Positions 22,312-35,274 are shown, numbered from the stretch's first letter. The stretch: DNA of 64,000 nt from Trichaptum fuscoviolaceum (GCA_910574455.1 CAJSYZ010000001.1:2711424-2775423), one strand, 5' to 3'. Notes: a model not told the origin generated them from the letters alone. Made by a program: numbers and translations.

Positions 22312-22664
22312 GACATTTTGAGATCTTATATTCATACTGTTGCCTAAATTATGCTACAATATTTGCAAACGAATCTTCATATAATATAGAGATAGAGCAA
22401 TCGACAAATATGCAGCCTTACTCACATACAGATGATGCGCACAGCAAGACGACAACATAAGGAAAGGAAAGAGGCAGAGAAAGGGGGAGAAAATCCAAAA
22501 GGCAGAAAAAAGGAACGAGCGTCGAGAGTCATGCAGTTAGAGTCATGCAGTTATAAACAAGAGACAAGATGTAGACAAATATGCAAAGGGATAAACAAAC
22601 GAGCGTGACAACGACATAGGAGGAAGAAATAATAAACAAGATGATAGATGGCAAAAATGCAATA
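22312..22664. other. Short 3' intergenic region, purine-rich
   Basis: Lies between convergent stop codons. It is purine-rich (GGAAAGGAAAGAGG..GAAAGGGGGAG) and holds a 14-bp tandem repeat described separately. No gene seen. Confidence 0.6.
22525..22552 (+). repeat. 14-bp perfect tandem duplication
   Basis: AGAGTCATGCAGTT occurs twice back to back in the 3' flank of the large minus-strand gene. It looks like a recent slippage or end-filling duplication. Confidence 0.85.
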
Positions 22665-25600
22665 TCAAGGTTTCCAAGCAGGTTTTTGACCTGTTTTACC
22701 TTTGAGGGTATCCAAACTGCCCATCCTCCGTAGCTCAGCTACACGAGGCGGAACTGGCTTCACCTTACTCTTCTCCATCTCTTCAAAGTCTTTTACAAGG
22801 TCCCTTACACTGGAACCGCTTGACCTTCGAGAGATAGTCTTTTCGACAAGGGGCTTGGGTGGGGGCGTAGGAACATGTTGAAGTTCCACGAGTCTCTTCG
22901 CTACTCGGGGTATCTTAGACGGTTGTTGAGGTGCTGGTGCCGGTTGAAGTGTGACTTGCTCCTTTGGATGAGCTGCTTTGGGAGCGGGTTTCTTGGATGG
23001 TGTCGCAACAGGTCCGCGCGGCTTTGCAAAAACATCCGCAGGAGGGACAGGCAGACCAGGAAGCGATGCGGCTCTTTGCTCTTCCTTTGACTTGAACATT
23101 CCGGGTCGAAGCCAAGAGCCGATGTAGTTCAAAGAGCGCTTCACTGCAGACATGGGTGTCTGGGGTTGCCGTCGAAGATGATTTCTCACAGGTGTCGATA
23201 AAACATCCAACGATTCGGATGTCTCAGATGCATCGTCCCCGGTCGCGCTACTCTCGGGGGTGCTGGCTCTTGAAGACGTAGATAGTCCAGCGACAGAAGA
23301 GCCGCCAAGCTCCTGAGACTCGTTTGCTAGGAGCGAAAGTGCCTCTTTCAGGCTTGACGATCCATTCCTGGATAATGACGGCGGCAATGGCGATTTGAAT
23401 AGCCTGTCTGACGAATTGGGAGTCGAGGTTGCAGTGTCGCTAGGCAAGCCAGGGTAACGGAAGCGTCGAATACGTTCTGCAGGTGTAGGAGTGAAGTCCG
23501 GAACAATCATGCTCGAGGAGGGACTAGCAATAAGACCATGCCTCGATGTCACAACTGGGGTCGGGGGAGCACCGTGGCCGTCTCTCTGCCGCTTGCGAAG
23601 TGCTTGAACTCTCTGGAGTAACTTGTCACTGCCACATAATGTAAGCATCTGATTCTGCCTTGAACAAAAGTTTCATCACTTACGTTGTCCAAGACGGCCC
23701 GTGACTATCGGTAAGGCCACTGCCTAGGATCACGATGAACCTCTCAACAACTTTCTGCGACTCAACATCATCCACGCTAGCCAAGACGCCCTTCGGAAGG
23801 CCTTGGGACCGAGCGAGATGATATCTTTCATCTGTAAAGCAGCTGTCTAGTATTTTCCAGTCCGCCTTCGTCCATTCCCTAGGTCCCCATACGTCCTGTT
23901 GCCGAACATAGCTTTCTTCGACGGTCTTCTTCGGGGTATCGGCGACGCTTACGCTTCCTGCACGGCTGTGCGCAGGGGTACTCCTCAATTCTTCTTCAGC
24001 TTTCTGGACGAGCTCCGGCAAAGTAACATTTGCACTAAGGCTATCTTCTGCGGCTAACCCAGCAATCGTGCGTCGCCTCCATAACTCGGCCCTTTTCGGT
24101 GTACCATAGCCCTTGTGTACGCCTGCGCCAGCCATGCTCTTACGCCGCAGTCTACGTGCGATCATATCGTAATCATGCTGCATAAGGAGTTAGAAAAAAA
24201 ACTACAAGCATCAATGCATGTCACTTCGCACCATCTTAAGAATCGCCGCAGCTCTCGCAGCGGCCATAGGGTCGTTAGATACAATTTTAACGACACCCAA
24301 ATCTGTGACTTCCTCTGTGTCACTCTCAGAGCTACCTTCTTGTTCAACTAGCTCCTGACTCGCAGCAGAGAGATCCTCGCCGACTGTGGTTTGATCATCT
24401 CTTAACCTTTGTGAGTCTTCAGATGACTCGCGCGGAGAACTCGAATTGAAGGGGGCAGAGAGCCTCTCATTACTGAATAAACTCCGGCTGAAAGACTAGA
24501 AGTGAAAATAATAAGGCACAATATTAAGCAAACATAGCGAGAAGAAACTAACCTGTTCGGGCTCCAGGCGATCCACAAGCGTCTCGGTCTGAGACAGCGC
24601 CGGAGCATCTGCCGGAGCATCTTGTACATCAGGTTCCGTTATATCACTTCCAATGTGATGCACTTCATCGTTTTCCTGGACATCCTGATGAATGTTATTA
24701 GATCAAATCGAATCACGTAACAAACCGCAGCGCAAACTTACCTTTCCAGCGCCAAGGTCTCCCGAGGCATCGAATGGAGATTGGTGCTCGACTGTGTCTT
24801 CGACACCCATGGACTGATCGTTGAGCACATCATCATCATGCTCCTCTGCGTCAGTATCATCGGCGCTGATCTGCTCTTTCCTCTGCCCTTCGTTCTCCTC
24901 GCCTAGGCCAGGCTCGATTTCCTGTTCTCCACTATCAGAAAGTTCAGCGGGTGATCTTTCTTGTAGTCCGCCCTCATTTGGCGATCCGAACTTCCTGGCT
25001 TCAAGCTCGCTCAAAGTCAAACGACGACCACGGCGATCCTGATAACTTGGCAGAGCATCACTCTCCCGCTGGATTTCAGCAGTTTGTTCTTCGTTGTGCT
25101 CTGATAACTGATGCATCTGTGGATCCTCATCAATTTGACTAGCGCCTACATTGTCATTTTCCGTGACGCGCTTTTCCTTGTCCTCATTGTCGAGACTAGG
25201 TTCTGTTTCATCATCTTCGTCATCCTCATCGTCGGTGAGAGAAAACTTCTTAGGATGGGGACTAATGGGCCTTCCCCATTCTTCCATGCGATGCCGCGTT
25301 GCACTCGTAGGCGGGTCCATCTTAAGTGGTATCTTGAATGACAAGAATTTGCCAGTGTAATCGCCTTCGCCTTCTACGACTTCATCTTCATCTGAATCCG
25401 AATCTGACCAGAAATCGTCCGACGGACCTGATCCTAAGTCATTAGCGCCGAAGTCATCTTCGTTCAGATTGGTGAAGTCAAAAGCCGATGGAATTGGGCT
25501 TGTGAAAGAAGAATCCATTCGAGGTGTTGATATTGCAGAAGGGCCTGCAGCCGCGGATTTGCCACGGAATTCGTCTACCGGAAGATCAAGCTCCATTTCG

Positions 25601-26710
25601 AATTCAACTAGGTCCTTCGCGGTGCTAGCCACGAATGACAAGCTAGAAGGTCGCTTTGCTTTCGGTGCCGGTGGTGATCCTACAAGCAGAATAGGATCTT
25701 CGCTCGGTGACGCAGGCGGAGGAGGTGCGGTAAGATCAATCTCCGGAGGTTCCGTCTTGATTCTCGTAGGCAATGGTACTCTGGGTTCGGTGCGCTTCTT
25801 CGCCGCTACTGTGGGACGTCTAGTCGATTTCTTTTCCGCGTGGACAGGAGTACTCATGATCTCCCGCGGCGGCGTGAACCGCTCGGCAGGCGGCTCATAC
25901 GGTGGTATAGGTGTAACAGAACGTCTGCGCACCGACACATTTCCGTCCGGTTTCACTGCAAGTCGCGATGAAGGAATGTAGTCTGCAGTCGGGTTTGCTG
26001 CATGTGGACTATGTGTAGCCGTGAGCAAGTCCAGCATACGACCTTTGCCCTTCGCCTTCCGTGTTGGCGATGCCATATTCGCGTCTGTGTGTTCTTGCAA
26101 TAGGGTCTTTCGCGCGGAGGAGGATGGGCCACTAGGCCTAGGTGACCCTGAGCCAGGCGCCGGAGGCTGAGGGATGTCTGAAAACGCCCCAATAGTGGGC
26201 GAGAGGTCTGCATGGCGCACTTGCTTGCGCAGACGTGGGTTGGGTGTGTACGCTTGCTGTTGCTTCTTCAAATGCTCTTGTGATTCTCGCGTGGGTCGTG
26301 GTGGTGTCTCTCGACTCCTGAACGTGCGTTTGCGTTTCCCTGATTCACCTACAGGCGATAGCGAGAGGTCCTTAAGTTGATTTGGCCGTCCCGATGTGGC
26401 AAGCGGTTTGGAGGCTGAGCCTGGTTCGTTGTTCTACCCAAGCAACGTTGCATAGACGAACAAAGAACGCAGATAAAGACAGTCAGTGATCATGTCACAT
26501 AAGCTTTCAACCGGCATACAAAGAGCTGGGTAGGATAAAAAGAGCTCAACATACCATTCTCCTAATTCTTAGTTCTTCCTCGGGTGGAGGGCTTAGCATT
26601 ACCGGACGCTCCTCGTCGTCGTTGCGTTCGTCGCCAATGATAGCCGCAGGTAGAAGTGCAGTCCGTCGCCCAGGTTCTATCGGCAGGTTCTCCTTTGTCG
26701 CGGACGACAT
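22665..26710 (-). CDS. Large, mostly disordered protein of unknown function (about 1,200 residues)
   Basis: Runs from ATG 26710 (MSSATKENLPIEPGRR) to a stop at 22665 with introns near 26420-26550, 24690-24740, 24495-24550, 24185-24230 and 23640-23685. Most of it is low complexity: Pro/Ser/Arg-rich N-terminal third, a long acidic middle (DDEDDEDDETEPSLDNEDKEK region at about 25200), then Ser-rich. Many basic clusters (GKRKR, RRKSMAG, KKRTEP) suggest a nuclear protein. One segment looks structured: VWGPREWTKADWKILDSCF at about 23880, with an ERYHLA continuation and a helix before it. Ser-Pro and Thr-Pro sites are frequent, so CDK or MAPK control is plausible. I do not recognise the family; a tryptophan-rich motif of this kind could be a small binding module. 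Treat any function as unknown. Confidence 0.78.
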
Positions 26711-28215
26711 CTCCAAAGAAAGGATTGTGGTGGTAGTAAGTCAGTGTTCAAGATAGACGCTCGAAGCAGAGTTGAAGGTGTCCACATTGAGCTACGCGAT
26801 GTGGCTAGTAAACGTCACGCGACATACACGTGATTGCATCTTACTTTTGTATTACTTATGTAATACTTCGCCTACCCAAACCTTCCCACGGCTCGGATTG
26901 GCTAAAGTCTTTAATCCTCCCGTAAAAATACTTCCCCTTTTCTTTACTATCGGTAACTTTTTTTGTCACTTGCACTTGCACACCTTTTCCAAAGGCATTC
27001 ACTTTTTATAAAGTGCTTTGCGCTTATCTCTGTTCCTGTAGTGAGGCGCTGGGAAGCGCAACTGTATCAATTTGCAACCGGGTCCAAATGTGTTGAATCG
27101 AATAAATAAGAAATTTGGCGCTGTGCTGCTTCAAGGCTTGTACTTATACTACGTTACGTGGCCCTTCAAAATAATAAACTGATACCGATCCAGAGCAAGT
27201 ACTTGATAACCAAAAGGATTGGGAATTTCCAAGTAGGAGATATGTGTATCGCTTGTAGCGAAGAAATTTATGCGCAGAGAATAATACGAAGCGGATTGTC
27301 AGTAACAGACCTCGGCAGTAGCTTCCCAATCTCTGGAGATACGACGCCATATATTCGAAGCATGTTCGACAAACTTCCATGCCGCCAAATCCGTTTCTTG
27401 CCATCAATTAGTGCAGTGAATTCCCCATGGACGTCGAAACTTTACTTAGATCAAACGTGTGAGAATCAGGAGCTGTTTCAGGGCCTTCGCCGAGAATTAG
27501 CAAGTCCGCCACTTGGAGCACTTCGAATATGAAAAGCTGTATAGCTTCATCATAAGACGGCGAGATTATGGTATAACTGTCTTGTTTGTCTGAGGCGCCA
27601 TCAAGAGGAGTTTACAAGGTCTGAATCGAAATAAAAAGGGCAGCCGTGGCAACATGACGAACTCCGGGTCGGATGGGGTGGCAAGCTTGTGAACAGGCTG
27701 TTGCAATATCAGAGCTTTCAATGAGTGTGTTAGGATGAATCTCTATCACGCGCGCTTTACTCCGGATATCAATAGATACACACCGTATCAATCAGAAGAA
27801 TGGGACATGTGCTGTATGTTGATCACTCGGCTGGCGATCTAAAAGACGAATTAGCCCCGAGGATTGGACAGAATTTTACATTTGAACACGGCTAATGCGA
27901 AGGTAGAGGGCAAAGTGCGGTTTCGCCGGGCGTGAGAGGTACGTTAGCTGCGTATGAACAACCTTATATCGGTCGCCGTGTCACGCTTGGTAAGGTACAT
28001 TTTGCGTACCGTCGCCACGTCGGGATGGGATTGAAAGGTGAATTCGTCCGAGGACTGAAACTGATAGCAATAATGATATACAGCTGATCCACCACAGTGA
28101 AAGGAGATGTGACGGATAATAGCAGAGGACAGTGGGCGCGGCGCGGGTCAACGTTCATGTGCAACAGTAACAGCCTGAGAGACGCTCTCGAAGGCAAGAC
28201 CCTGTAGCAGATAAT
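26711..28215. other. 1.5 kb region without a recognised gene; possible minus-strand exons
   Basis: Lies between the 5' end of the large disordered gene and the 3' end of mL49, both on the minus strand. Open stretches at 27530-27410 (reads FEVLQVADLLILGEGPETAP), 27407-27300 and 27260-27160 could be exons of a small unidentified minus-strand gene, and the last reads hydrophobic in one frame. On the plus strand an open frame spans 27158-27532. I cannot join any of these convincingly and recognise no domain. No RNA gene seen. Confidence 0.3.
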
Positions 28216-28788
28216 TTAGAAGCCCTTTAGCCGAAGCCAATCCATCACTTTATGTTTCCAACGTCCTCCCGACAAGATTAGCGTATCGTTGCGGTTTATA
28301 CTTATCTTGAGTCTTGATGCCTCTTCAGAACCGGCTTCAAAAAGTGACTTGGACAAATCATCGCGTAACTCCTGTTGTGTGAAAGGATGGAGACAGGATG
28401 GGATCACAAATCAATAATCAGCGATCGCGGTTCACTTTCAGTGTGAATGATTCTCCAATGAAATGTCGGATATGCGAAATTGAAGCCGAAGTGAAGGCAA
28501 AGAAGGTGCTGGAGCTTTACTTACGGTTATGTTCCCGTGGACATTCTTGACAAGAACAAGATAGCGCGTGCCACCGTTACGAATATCGGAATAGATAGGT
28601 AAAGAGCCACGGGAATTCCGAGGAACGACGTAAGGGTGAGATAGCTGGGCCAGCTGAGCGCCTGGGGCATTGGATGTGGCTGAAGAAGGCACGGAGACGG
28701 TTTGTTGGGAGTAACATCGGGTACGGAAGGCTTGAAATAGGCCAGGGATATCGGAGAGCCCTTTCGAAAGATTCCTTGGGAGCGGCAT
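28216..28788 (-). CDS. IMG2: Mitochondrial large ribosomal subunit protein mL49 (Img2)
   Basis: Mitoribosome protein. Two exons: 28788-28525 and 28371-28216, joined in phase 0. The N-terminus (MPLPRNLSKGLSDIPGLFQAF) is basic and amphipathic, suiting mitochondrial import. The conserved part is PYVVPRNSRGSLPIYSDIRNGG, TRYLVLVKNVHGN, then after the intron ELRDDLSKSLF and the C-terminal NDTLILSGGRWKHKVMDWL, ending RLKGF. The order VxRT/NxxGxLPVY, then the L-x-L-F segment, then GGRW...WL..KGF, is the Img2/mL49 pattern. The length of about 140 residues is normal. Confidence 0.9.
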
Positions 28789-29293
28789 GTTGTCTGAGTG
28801 AGAAGAAAGCGTATGAAGAGACCTCGTGAGTGCAGAAAAGGAGACGTGGCTGGTGAAGTGCTGAACGACGATGGCGCAAGCTGAACCGGGTATGAATTGC
28901 AATTTTCTTTCTACCGCCTGCGCCCTGACGAACAATCAGTGCACCCTGCCGTGTGCGGCTGTCCTGACGGCTCTGTTGTCGCGGGCGTATAACGCGTGTA
29001 GTGTTTTGTTGCAAAAATGGAGGCCCAAACGTGATGCGAACAAAGACTTGTTCGCGAAGAACAGCGGCGGCGAAGGCTGATTTGGGTCTGAGAAAGGGGC
29101 AAGCGAAGGGTGAGTTATTAGGGAGGCGTGTAATCGGGTAATAGCGATCGCAATCGAATACACGACCCTGAATACAAAATTCTATACACGTCCTAATCGC
29201 CATTTCCATTTCGCATATAGCCTCCCGCCGAATTCATACAAAAGCCACCGCCCTTCTCTCCCTACCCCTTCGCTTTCCCCCTCCCTTCTTCCA
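28789..29293. promoter_or_regulatory. Divergent region between mL49 and a disordered-protein gene
   Basis: About 500 bp between two divergent start codons. Near the plus-strand gene it is a C/T-rich tract (29240-29290, CCCTTCTCTCC type), a common fungal core-promoter feature. No coding sequence seen. Confidence 0.45.
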
Positions 29294-30393
29294 ATGGCCT
29301 CCTACGCACACTCGCTCCCTGGCTCGTCTTCGCAGCGACCAATTCTTGTATCAAATACAGACCCATCAAGCTCGCCGAGCTCTGCAAGCGCACTCCCATC
29401 TTCATCAAGCACAAAGGCATTGCACCCAGCAACACAGTGGAATGCGCCTATGCACCCGTTAACTACCCTCGAATCCTTTGCCTGGCCGAGCATGTGGTTC
29501 CAGCTGCCCTCGCCTACAACAGGTGCAGCCCAGAGCTCAAACGCAAGCTCGAGCACAAACATGTTTCCGTATGTCACGGACCTCGAATGCCCGGAGCTCG
29601 ATCGTACGTGCCTGCTGCCCCTTCACTTCACTCCACCTCGGCTGACTTTTGCATATCTTGTACCTCATACACCTTGCTCATCTCATCTGGATCAACATGA
29701 ACATACAATTTCATTGAATGGAATGGAATGACTTCATTCTTGAAACTCAAAACAAAAGCAGACTCCAAGACACCGGAGTCCTCACCGGTCTCGCTCTATG
29801 AGACGTGCATGACGCCGTCCCAAGACCAGGATGCACCATACGTGGCGATCTGTGACGTTCCGCTCGTCGCGCCACGCCCTCTTCCATTTACGCCACCAAC
29901 ATTCCTCCAATTTGACCATTTGCCGGAGGAGGATGAGGACTTATCTTTCCCTCCCTACACGCGGAGCCGGCGGCATACGCAGGATAGCTCAACTCAGGGA
30001 TTGTCACAAAACGAGACACAAACGCAGGCGGCGATATCGTTAACAGCTTCGCAGAATCTTAGCGCCCACCCGGGCGTGTGCCGCAAGCGGCAGCGGACAG
30101 AGGACAGCGCGTCTTCACAAGCCGCAGTTGCGCCTCCAGTCACCGCTACAAGCTCATTTGCAAGCTTAGGTTCCGGGATTAGAGCAGCGCCGTCGGCACT
30201 TCCAGAACACACAACGAAACGCCGTAAACTCATACCGAATTACCCGACCCTATACACGCAGCCCGAAGTCTTCTATGCAACAGACAACAACATGTGGGCA
30301 CCGCACCAAACATATGCTACGCGCGAGCCGTACTTCGTTCCGCAGCTATCTGCCCAGCTAAACCAGGGGGTGATGACGACGAATTGGATGTAA
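29294..30393 (+). CDS. Disordered protein with a basic nuclear-localisation-like cluster, unknown function
   Basis: Two exons, 29294-29603 and 29759-30393, join in phase (GAT-C / CA-GAC) to about 314 residues. The two parts look like separate open frames only because the 155-bp intron is long and partly open. The N-terminal exon is Ser/Ala/Pro-rich with a conserved-looking core WPSMWFQLPSP and MFPYVTDLECPELD. The second exon has VAPRPLPFTPPTFLQFDHLPEEDED, a monopartite-like cluster KRRKLIPNYP and CRKRQRTED. No domain is recognised. It could be a transcriptional cofactor or a fungal-specific regulator, but this is only composition. The start at 29294 follows a C/T-rich leader. Confidence 0.7.
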
Positions 30394-33385
30394 TTCATTG
30401 GTGTATTCTACCCGTGGTATTAGGCCGGAATGGGTGGGGACTTAGGGCGGTGTACTTGGCTGGACAGCAATGGAAAGCGAAGTTGCTTTGGAGCAGATTA
30501 GATTGGACAAGAACACGCATACACACCTCACATTACTCTTCCCCCACATATACAGATCTCGTGGTCCTCGTTTTACTATCTCTTACTCTTCGCAAGCAAC
30601 TCTGCGTCTTCGGATTCCCTTTCCTAAATGTGACAACTCAAGTCCGAAGTTATCGCTTCCAATTTCCCATTGTCGCACATCAAGCCGCAGTTGGCGCAGC
30701 TTCTTCTCAGCTTACTCCACCCCGCCGTGGTTCGCGGTTCAGAATTCGTTGAATCCGGATACCGCCTCACACATCCCAATACGAATGCGGATTATGAAGC
30801 ACGCATAACCTCCGAGCGGTGCGAACATGCGAGCTACGGGCGTGCTGGCACAGTCGTAACAAAACCCACACCGACAAATATCGCCTGATGACAAGCCCAG
30901 ACTGAGGAACGCGGGCACGGACTCGCGGGACTGCGCAGCAGCGACTCACATTGCTATTCTGACCTGACTCTGCATGACACGATGCCCAGTAAAACACACC
31001 GCACCGCATTCGGCTGGGAATGCGACACGATTTAATTTCATGAGAACTGGCCCGCGCCTCAGCAGACTTTGACATTGAATTGACACATGCTCAGTTATCA
31101 GTCATCCGTCTAACCCGTCTCAACCGTCCATCCGTATCCGTGTGTTCCTGTACTACATCAGCGAAGTTGCGAAGTATGCATTCGGCTCCCATTCTAAAAC
31201 GAGTAGCATCAGCAATCAGCGTTCAGGGAGCAATATACGGGTTTCATATTAGCCCCCCCCCCCTCCATCCATTCATTCATTCGCTGATTATCGCCCACCC
31301 TCGCCTACTTCTACTTCTCATCTTCATTTTTCGACAAGAAGTGACAGGAACGGACACTGAGTCTTAGGCGGTATACTGCATTCAGCCGCAGGCATAACAG
31401 CCCAACCGGTGCTATTCCCGTTCGGATTCGGACGATGTTGCCTATTTTGGACTTTGGGTGAATGGCTTCGAATCTTCTAGTGCCTTTTTGGTGCGCTTCG
31501 CTTTCCATGCTTACCCCCCTCGTCCTCGTCTTCCCCAAGTCCCTGCAAACGGATAGGAGACGGCAAGTTGGGAAAGGGTGCTCGAGATGCAGATGAAAAC
31601 GCCACAAATTACAATTTCTCCGGTCGGGAAAAGGGGGAGAAAAGTCAGGGGATTCCGACTCCGAGTCGTAGCGCGCAATCACAATTACTTTGCTCCCGAA
31701 TGCGCGGATTAATCAAAAGTCGACAGTCAGCGGCATCATTGCGAGACGCCTTCATCATCGTTATCACTGCGCGGAGTGCCCGGGCGGATGACGAGGATCT
31801 CGGCGAACCGACACCCGGAGTATAGAGCTGTACAACCGTTGTCCCCGGTCGGCCGTATGTGTACGCGTTCCTGCCTTGACCAGACTTAGGCATAATATGT
31901 GGCGATCGCGAATCTACCCTACCATGGGATTGGCCTCCTGACCAAGGCCGCTCTGACGCCATGGACCTTGGTGGGGCAAATTTCAATGCGTCATTTGTCG
32001 GATCGAATTGCGAGGAACTACTCGTCTTTTCTTCACCCCAATGCGAGATCCCAACTGGCTTCATTCAGGACTGAGCACAATCCCCCTTTCATCGTCAGTT
32101 CAAGCAACCTTTGTCCCTATCTCCTTTCTCCTCTGGACATATCCCCTATGCTTCAGCGCATTGCGTATCCATCGACCCTAGTTCATATATAGTTCTATCC
32201 TACAGTCTGTTATAGTTTCCATTCATCACTGGTTGACCGCATTTGTACACTTCCTCCAATTTTGGCTTTGGGTTGCTTTCACACTCATTCTGTTGCATAT
32301 ACTTCTCGCAATGTACATACATACCCCTGCATCTGCATTGGCATTGGCATCTTACATTTGGCATCCTATATATTTGCATCTAGCACTTCATTCCCCTATT
32401 CGCATCCATCCGTCCGCTTGTGTATATGTAGATAGAACGGTCTGATCCTATGCATATCTATGTATATAGTGCATTTAGTACAAACAGTTATCTTTATTGT
32501 TCACCGAGATCAATGGGTGTGTGCTTCGTTCTCATCTTAGGCGGCCGAGTTCAACTTGAGCACCCAGGAGATGCAAATGGACCGCACCCGGTAAATTTCT
32601 GGAACGATAGAAAATGGTCAGAAGACTTCGGGAGATCAAGACATCACGATGTGCGATATGCATGCGATGGGTGGACATGGAGTTGTGGACACCCGTGGAA
32701 TTCGAAGTACAGCTAGAATGAGCTGATTGATACGCAAATTGATCTCTCAATATCATCATCCGATGAACTGAGGTGTATGACATGCGAGATATCCTCTTCG
32801 AATTTCCTAATAACAGACCGACACTTGTATCATGATCTGCCACTTTATTTGGACAATATGTAGGTAAGTATGATCTTTCACCACAACAGCGCCGGCGCTG
32901 TAAGCTCAAACTACACATGATAATCAGGTTCTTTCGCCGAAGAAGTGCATCGTTCCTCCGCTTTCACCGAAACATGGGAATGGTTCCCAACCGCTCACCA
33001 TGGCGCTCTTACCTGAGCAGGAAGATCACATATGCCTTTGCAATCGCAGCGTACGAGGCATATGCTCAGGACGGCGTAAGTGCTAATAGAGTGGACAGCG
33101 TGTGGGGAAGAGGCACGATAGGGACACAGGAGCGGGAAGGCACACATCAAATGGGATCGCCGGGAAAGAGAATCGCCTCTGCGATCAAAATCTGGTTGCC
33201 AGGGATGGCGCTTATTCTCGCACGGTGGCTGTGCACACGCTGCACTAAGCGCCCGCTCTTTGTCGTCTAAGCGCCCATGGTCCGCCGGATTCAGTCAGGT
33301 GCGTCATCACGGTGCCAACTTCAGCCGACACCGACACCAACACCAACCACCATCTCTTCGACCATACCTCAGTTGAAACACAACC
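30394..33385. other. About 3 kb without a recognisable gene
   Basis: Unusually long gap for this window. It contains a C tract followed by CATT repeats (31252-31281), a GCATTGGCATTGGCATC low-complexity stretch (about 32334-32352) and several C/T-rich tracts. Minus-strand frames at 32064-31645 (to 140 codons) and 31682-31311 are open but show no recognisable motif, and three overlapping frames look equally plausible between 31890 and 31740. It may be upstream control DNA of the gene starting at 33386, a long untranslated leader, or an unannotated non-coding RNA. The sequence does not decide. Confidence 0.35.
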
Positions 33386-34208
33386 ATGTCGTTCGCGAGC
33401 AAGTTATTCGGAAAGTCGGAGGCAACAGCGGATAAGGGATCAGCATCAGCATCAAGGTCAGCTGCACATAAGTCTAAGAGCGCGGCAGAAGAAGACCTCA
33501 AACGGTTCATTGGGGTGCGTACTGCGCTTTTTCACTCTCAGTTTGATGTGGGTTTGAATTGCTGTCTGCTTGAGGGTTACCGCCCGCAGCAGACTCCTCT
33601 TATTTTTACTCGTGTTGAATGCCCCTCCTTGATGTATTCAGGTGCTTCGCATCGAACCTGGAATGAGGATGGTACCCTGGTACATGGACTTTTTTGCTGG
33701 CCGTTCGATTGGCGCCTAGATGTGACTGCAATCTCACTTTGATCAAACTCGTGTTCAAATCACTGGCTTCTCTCGCAACATGCTGCATACTAGTTGTACT
33801 GACTCGACTTTTTGTGCACAATCATTCCCTTGGGGAGCAGAAATCGCCAAAGTCCAGATATACTTTCGATAGCGAGAGAGACGCGCCCCAGTCCCAGCTG
33901 TGCAGGGAGGACGGAAATGGTCCGAAAGACAGAGAATGCATCATGGTGCGTAGTTGTAACTCAGTGTCCTCCCCTCGGAGTTGACTGGGTCTATGCCTCA
34001 ATGTGCAAATATAATCCGTGACATGATATCTGCGGAATGGCGGTGGCACATGCAGATTCAGATGCAATCAAAGAAGCTCTTTGAGGCCATGCAGGTTCGG
34101 AGCCGCTTTCCTGCGTATGCGTTTGATGAACTTCTCCCACTGATATTGGTCACAGGACAATGGATTCTTCTGTGCTCTTCCCTTAGACCCGAAACAAACA
34201 TATATTGA
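33386..34208 (+). CDS. Hypothetical protein, multi-exon, uncertain model
   Basis: The start at 33386 encodes MSFASKLFGKSEATADKG, then an Ala/Ser/Lys-rich stretch and EEDLKRFIG, ending at a clean donor (GTGCGT). After an acceptor at about 33640 two frames are possible: VLRIEPGMRMVPWYMDFFAG, or an alternative frame. Later pieces with coding character are SPKSRYTFDSERDAPQSQL (about 33843-33950) and IRDMISAEWRWHMQIQMQSK (about 34011-34080), followed by FPAYAFDELLPLILV. I cannot join all of them without doubt, so both the end and the internal exons are provisional. No family is recognised. Confidence 0.4.
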
Positions 34209-35274
34209 GTGCACCCCGAAACCAGAATCATAAGGAAGGCTATTCGCAGCCGGGAAAATACTCTAACGCATGTCATAACTTGACTCATACCACGGTGCGC
34301 AATGCACTCCGATTGCGGCGGCTTTATCGCAATGTATACTGACACATTGTTCCATTTACAGGTTTATCGCTGCTCCAAGCTTCGTGGTCAAGTACTGTGG
34401 ACGAGAATAACAATCGATATTTGTATATATAATGTTAGTTGCGGACACAAGCGCTAATCATACACAATTTTTCTATGTATTCCAAGCTCAAGATACCCCA
34501 CAGCAAAACAACGATTGCCAATAATCCTATTTCGTCGGCGAAGTATCATAATGCAATATAGAAATCAATGGACGCCGCGGCCTCACGTTTAGGTGTTCTT
34601 CAAGCATCCAGACAACCTACTATGGGTTAACGGTCCGTTACTGTGAAACATGGAATGGAATGGCACTCGTTATTGCAAATACAGTTTTCAAGAAGCCTGT
34701 CAGTAAACGCTACGAACGTCGAACACTCACCGGCAGGCTGAGCTCAAAGCTCTACGCTCGGTCTTCCTTCCTTCCGACGTTTATTGCTATGTACAGTATA
34801 ATGCATGCTTCTACTACGTAGCCGTAGTTTTCGGTGAAGTATAACAGAGACCAGCAGATCTCTAGTTTGAGTCCTTCATTTTTCTGTCTTAACGCCGCCG
34901 AGGAGTTTAAGGATCTCGAGGAACCGATATATGATGCTTTTGAAGCGCTGAGGTACTAGTATCTGTATCGGCGAATCCCCGACTTAAATTTGAATTGCGT
35001 TTTCTCTTCATTCAAAGTAAGCGAAACGTCAAATACATGTACGTGTAGACATACCCTTGGAAACTTCCTCTGGCGATTGAGTATAGATTTAGTCATTGTT
35101 ACTCGAAGTGTACAGATGAGCTTGGAACCATATACATGTATCTATCAGTTAAATGAGTCCAAGAACATAGAAGACAACACAATTAAACGAATGTCCAACA
35201 TTAAGAATGTACAGAAGATTAACAATGTGTGATGGACCTGATTAGTTGGACAATTCTAGGCCAAAAAGACTAAA
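34209..35274. other. Intergenic region, AT-rich
   Basis: About 1 kb between the uncertain gene at 33.4-34.2 kb and the 3' end of the RS-rich protein gene. Only short open frames; no recognised motif, repeat or RNA gene. Confidence 0.5.

Noticed and set aside
25469..25981. 170-codon plus-strand frame inside the large disordered gene
   Set aside because: It is antisense to a continuous coding exon and reads as Gly/Ser/Arg repeats, the usual shadow of a Pro/Ser-rich gene.
29728..30393. Separate gene starting at 29728
   Set aside because: The upstream exon ends at a good donor and joins it in phase after a 155-bp intron; one gene is the simpler reading.
31645..32064. 140-codon minus-strand frame (ends near RLGVGIP)
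   Set aside because: Three overlapping frames look equally protein-like here, one with an acidic end; without a domain or splice support I do not call a gene.
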